From Streptomyces blattellae (GTDB lineage Bacteria > Actinomycetota > Actinomycetes > Streptomycetales > Streptomycetaceae), in contig NZ_WJBG01000111.1 of the NCBI RefSeq assembly GCF_009709555.1, positions 124,001 to 188,000 of the forward strand: a DNA stretch of 64,000 bases, given 5' to 3'. The notes beneath the pieces are model-generated. The model was not told where the DNA came from. It worked only from the letters and a program-made list of their open reading frames with translations, and did not search any database. Shown piece by piece: positions 61,144 through 64,000 of this stretch. A program made the position numbers and the translations under genes. Numbering within the stretch: position 1 is the stretch's first letter; every line of letters begins with the position of its first letter.

Positions 61144-61518
61144 ATGAGCGCCACTCAGGAGAACTCTCCGCGCCGCGTGGACTGCCCGCCGCCCCCGCTC
61201 GGCTGCGCCGCATCCGCTGGCGAACCGTGCATGAGCCACGGCGGCACCCGGGTCCGCCACAACTTCCACCAGGTCCGCACCAAGGCATGGGAGGCCGCAC
61301 GGTTCGCGGCGGTCCCGGCCGCGAAGCTGATCGCGGATGCCGCGCAGAACCGGACCATCGTCTCCGGCACGCGTGCGGCTGAGCTGCTCGCCGAACACGG
61401 CTACTCCAGCGAGGCCACCCGGATCCGCAGCGAGGTGAAGGCCCGCAACGGGCTGCTGTCCGCCAAGCAGGCCGCCGCGCTCATCCTCGACGAAGCCGAA
61501 GGCGGTGACAGTCGGTGA
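61144..61518 (+). CDS. Element zinc-finger protein, 124 residues
   Basis: CPPPPLGCAASAGEPCMSHG followed by FHQVRTKAW matches the C-x(n)-C-x(n)-C-x(n)-H-x2-R pattern of a small zinc finger frequent in actinophage proteins. The rest is helical. It probably binds nucleic acid or a partner protein. Start ATG 61144; the stop overlaps the next GTG. Confidence 0.65.
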   Translation: MSATQENSPRRVDCPPPPLGCAASAGEPCMSHGGTRVRHNFHQVRTKAWEAARFAAVPAAKLIADAAQNRTIVSGTRAAELLAEHGYSSEATRIRSEVKARNGLLSAKQAAALILDEAEGGDSR

Positions 61519-62303
61519 GCGCCCTGGAGTCCCTGACGGAGGTGCTCGGCGAGTCCGGCTGCGGCGACAACTCCGAGCGGTACGCCCGCGAGCTGCTGGC
61601 CGAGGAGCGCCGCGAGTGGTCGGCGAAGATCCGCGAGGTCGGCACCGCGAAGGGCTGGTCGACGTGGGCCGCCGCCTTCCTGGACCCCGACTTGGAGTTC
61701 GTCGACACCGGGATGCCGTCGACCGCGACCATCGTCGCCGAGCTGCGCCGCCTCGACCGCCTCGCCGTCCTGCGCGAGGTCGACGAGCGGCTGGCCGCGA
61801 TGGAGCTGCCCGAGTATCTGAAGGGCACGCTCAACGCCGGGTCGTACGCGGATGCGTGGCGTCGATGCAGGGCAGTTGTCCAGGCTCTGATCGAGGCCTG
61901 TGGGGAGAAGGGCACCAGCGGTGGGCACGAGCCGGCCGAGGACGAGTCCACTCCCAATGAGCCACAGGCGCTTCCGCTGTCCGGGCCGATCTGCTCGCAG
62001 GCTGAGGCCCGGTCGGCTGGCTTGGACGTCGCGCCGTCGGTGGAAGAGCTGAACGCGATGGCTGAGTCCGTCGTCGCGCTGGGTGATCCGCTGTCGGCGG
62101 AGGTGAGTCTGGCTCAGGCGGTGCCGCTGCTGGGTGCTGCGGTTACGAGGCTGCGCGCTCGCGTGGCCGAGCTGGAGGCGGGGCTGCGCATCGGGGCGCC
62201 CTGGACATGTGGTGTGTGCGGCAACGCGAACCGTCGCGACGTGTGCGTGATCTGCGAGACCGACCGGCCCGACCCCAGCCAGGACACCGAGGGGGAGGGC
62301 TGA
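61515..62303 (+). CDS. Element protein with C-terminal RanBP2-type zinc finger, 262 residues
   Basis: Start GTG 61515. The first 120 residues are helical (YARELLAEERREWSAKIREV), a polar linker and a coiled stretch follow, and residues about 228-250 are a RanBP2/NZF-type finger, WTCGVCGNANRRDVCVICET. The finger resembles the one that makes up the 38-residue protein at 35425-35541. Function unknown; the finger suggests RNA or protein binding. Confidence 0.7.
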   Translation: MSALESLTEVLGESGCGDNSERYARELLAEERREWSAKIREVGTAKGWSTWAAAFLDPDLEFVDTGMPSTATIVAELRRLDRLAVLREVDERLAAMELPEYLKGTLNAGSYADAWRRCRAVVQALIEACGEKGTSGGHEPAEDESTPNEPQALPLSGPICSQAEARSAGLDVAPSVEELNAMAESVVALGDPLSAEVSLAQAVPLLGAAVTRLRARVAELEAGLRIGAPWTCGVCGNANRRDVCVICETDRPDPSQDTEGEG

Positions 62304-62620
62304 TGGGCCGGCACCTGACAGCGGTCGCCTGGCTGGAGCGGCACTACGACGACCTGTTCGCCGAGCGCCAAGGCGTCGTGCTCGCCAGCGTCAGCGGCAT
62401 GGGCGGGCTGAAGGTCATCAGCTACGCCCCCGACCCGTACGACGTGCGATTCGGCCGCGGGCCGCTGCTCTCCATCAAGCCCGACTATCGGGAAGACGCG
62501 TACGCGTTGCTGCAGGCGGCCTCGTGGCCCGATCCGGAGCCGCAAGACGATCTCGACGACCACGAGAGCCAGCTTGCGCCGTCGTACGCCACCAGCGACA
62601 CGGAAGAGGGCCCGGCATGA
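62303..62620 (+). CDS. Element protein, 105 residues, unknown
   Basis: ATG 62303 overlaps the previous stop; GGGGGAGGG precedes it. Small alpha/beta domain (HLTAVAWLERHYDDLFAERQ; LKVISYAPDPYDVRFGR) with an acidic tail. No family recognised. Confidence 0.65.
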   Translation: MGRHLTAVAWLERHYDDLFAERQGVVLASVSGMGGLKVISYAPDPYDVRFGRGPLLSIKPDYREDAYALLQAASWPDPEPQDDLDDHESQLAPSYATSDTEEGPA

Positions 62621-63090
62621 GCCAGCCGCCCGCCATGACCGTCGACGTGCGCCGCGCCCTCGTGCGCCAGCTCATCGAGCAGGATCCGACACTCAGCGCC
62701 CGCAAGATCGCAGATCAGATCGGCGTCGGCAAGGACACCGTGCTCCGCGACCTGAAGGCCATCCGCCAGGCGCAGGAACAGCCTCCGCCGGATCCCGCCG
62801 CCACCGAGCCGCAGCACGCGCCGGATGCGCCCGCCCCCGAGGCCGCCCCTGCGCCACGCGATCCGTTCGACGAGCCACTGCGCCGCTGGCTCACCCCTGA
62901 GGCGCGCGCCGACCTCGCCCTGCTCATGGAGGCCGGCCACTCGCCCGGCTACGCGGTACGCCGAGGGCTGGAGGTCCTCGCCGTGGCCTACCGCGGCGCC
63001 TGGGAACGGGGCCTCTGCCCGCGCGGCACAGCCCCCGAGATCACCCACGTCAACGTCAGCCCGTGCAACCCGAGGGAGTCCCGGCCGTGA
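62617..63090 (+). CDS. HTH element protein, 157 residues
   Basis: ATG 62617 overlaps the previous stop. RALVRQLIEQDPTLSARKIA, continuing DQIGVGKDTVLRDLKAI, is a clear helix-turn-helix. After a Pro/Ala-rich linker a short helical domain follows (TPEARADLALLMEAGHSPGY). Probably DNA-binding, perhaps a late regulator. Confidence 0.7.
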   Translation: MSQPPAMTVDVRRALVRQLIEQDPTLSARKIADQIGVGKDTVLRDLKAIRQAQEQPPPDPAATEPQHAPDAPAPEAAPAPRDPFDEPLRRWLTPEARADLALLMEAGHSPGYAVRRGLEVLAVAYRGAWERGLCPRGTAPEITHVNVSPCNPRESRP

Positions 63091-63701
63091 TCGCATCGAC
63101 GACCGTAGAGGCGGTCATGAGCGCGCTCACCGCCGAGTTGCGCTCGCGCACCGACTGGGATGAACAGCCCGCCCTGTTCACCATCCACCGGCAGGGCGCC
63201 ACGGGCGTGCGCCTGTCACCCGTGCCGATCCCGGACGACGTATGGACCGCTATTGGCCACCCGCCCACAGCGGTCCTCGCAGTAGCCGGGCTGGCGCTTC
63301 GGCTGCCCCGGCACGATGACGGGTCGCACCTGCTCGTCATGCCGGGCGCCGGGCCGCTGATCGGCGCCGCGTTCCGGTACGAGGCGTACGCGATCACATC
63401 CGACTCGCCGCACCCCGCCGTGCAGGAGGCCGCCCGGCGCCGCAGAGCCGGCGGATCGACGCCGCGCTTCGAGCACATCCCCGGCCGGGTCGAACAGCGC
63501 TGCATGACGGCCGTGGATCTCGACGGCGGACGCTACATGGCCAGCAGCAACCGCATCGACGAGGCCAAGCCCGATGCGGCCGAACCGGTCGCCCACTACC
63601 TGGCGTTCGGCGACCCGAAGAGGGGCAGGCTGACCGGCAACGCCGTCGACGCCACCCTCCGCTTCCTCAACGCCATCAAGCCCGTGCCGAACGGAGCCTG
63701 A
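63087..63701 (+). CDS. Element protein, 204 residues, unknown
   Basis: Start GTG 63087 overlaps the previous stop. Beta-rich appearance (SHLLVMPGAGPLIGAAFRYE; TAVDLDGGRYMASSNRID). No family recognised. Confidence 0.65.
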   Translation: MIASTTVEAVMSALTAELRSRTDWDEQPALFTIHRQGATGVRLSPVPIPDDVWTAIGHPPTAVLAVAGLALRLPRHDDGSHLLVMPGAGPLIGAAFRYEAYAITSDSPHPAVQEAARRRRAGGSTPRFEHIPGRVEQRCMTAVDLDGGRYMASSNRIDEAKPDAAEPVAHYLAFGDPKRGRLTGNAVDATLRFLNAIKPVPNGA

Positions 63702-63704
63702 GCG

Positions 63705-64000
63705 GTGAGCGCGCCGCCGCAGCCCCGGCACCCCGTGCCCGACCACATTCCCGAGCACCTGCGCGAGGCCTTCGCCACCACCGCGGGCCGCGCGATCCCC
63801 GCTCACAGCCCGCATCAGCGGGGCGACGCCGTCCAGCTCCACGGCTTCGCCGGGGAGATGCCCGGCCACCGCCGTACCGGCTTCCGCGGCTGGGTCGTCG
63901 CCACCGTCGGCGCGACAATCCTCACCGGCATCACCACCGACGGCGAGGAATGGTGGGAGTACTGGGGACGCCTCAAGCCGGACGGCCAACCGGTCGACCT
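63705..64000 (+). CDS. Element protein, 5' part only (runs off the window)
   Basis: GTG 63705 opens a frame that is uninterrupted to the window end, giving at least 98 residues. It includes FRGWVVATVGATILTGITTD and EEWWEYWGRLK, a compact beta-like region. No family recognised from this part. Confidence 0.6.
   Translation, partial: MSAPPQPRHPVPDHIPEHLREAFATTAGRAIPAHSPHQRGDAVQLHGFAGEMPGHRRTGFRGWVVATVGATILTGITTDGEEWWEYWGRLKPDGQPVD

Noticed and set aside
31565..64000. Element as a conjugative ICE
   Set aside because: No FtsK/TraB-type translocase, relaxase or mating-pair gene is visible; the repertoire (Sak4-like, RuvC-like, HNH, WhiB, DUF5131, DUF932) fits a temperate phage early region better. 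Structural genes would have to lie to the right.

Overview
The DNA is very GC-rich, reads as almost continuous coding sequence with GTG and ATG starts and ATGA/GTGA stop-start overlaps, and carries a conservon (CvnA-D), an actinobacterial WhiB-like protein and other actinomycete families. This points to a Streptomyces or a close relative. The window has two parts: about 31.5 kb of host chromosome, then about 32.5 kb of an integrated mobile element, most likely the left, early-gene half of a prophage, which runs off the right edge.

Chromosomal part (1-31,465). The left edge holds the end of a winged-helix-like protein followed by a 1,677-residue SMC/MukB-type coiled-coil ABC ATPase, which together resemble a MksEB/JetBC pair. 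Next come a leftward operon of a betaine-type aldehyde dehydrogenase and an APC-family permease, a small membrane protein, and the sensor kinase, roadblock and DUF742 genes of a conservon (cvnA-B-C). The GTPase gene cvnD is not next to them. It lies 6 kb further on, overlapping the end of a fused 5-oxoprolinase gene. Between cvnC and cvnD sit the relics of a carnitine-degradation operon (an intact betainyl-CoA-type thioesterase and a collapsed fusion of the BKACE and carnitine dehydrogenase genes), an IclR regulator and the oxoprolinase. After a bidirectional terminator come glpK and glpF (glycerol uptake and phosphorylation), an EAL-domain relic, a thiolase/DUF35 pair, a VanX-type dipeptidase, a NUDIX hydrolase, a GH31 glycosidase and acetoacetyl-CoA synthetase.

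Element boundary (about 31,466-31,565). A short host reading frame is cut off after 31 codons, and three bases later a large serine recombinase begins. This is the expected arrangement of attL beside int. The right end, attR, is not in the window.

Element (31,565-64,000). The recombinase is followed by leftward genes for a membrane protein and a repressor-like HTH protein. A divergent Cro-like HTH gene, with repeated operator-like motifs in the gap, starts a long rightward run of small overlapping genes. Recognisable functions are recombination (a Sak4-like ATPase and a RuvC-like resolvase flanked by two HNH endonuclease genes), a replication-initiator-like HTH protein, a DUF5131 radical-SAM-like protein, WhiB fused to an HTH, a third HNH protein, a processive family-2 glycosyltransferase with membrane segments, an orphan DNA methyltransferase, a sigma-like protein and a DUF932 protein. 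A GIY-YIG endonuclease and a small putative DNA-binding protein stand on the opposite strand behind four copies of a 14-bp palindrome. Near the right side there is a tRNA with anticodon UAU. No head, tail, packaging or lysis gene is visible, so calling it a prophage rests on the early-gene repertoire. The most unusual signals are the HNH-resolvase-HNH cassette that left both ends of an older resolvase gene outside it, the palindrome array, the AUA-reading tRNA, and a 60-residue module shared by two element proteins.
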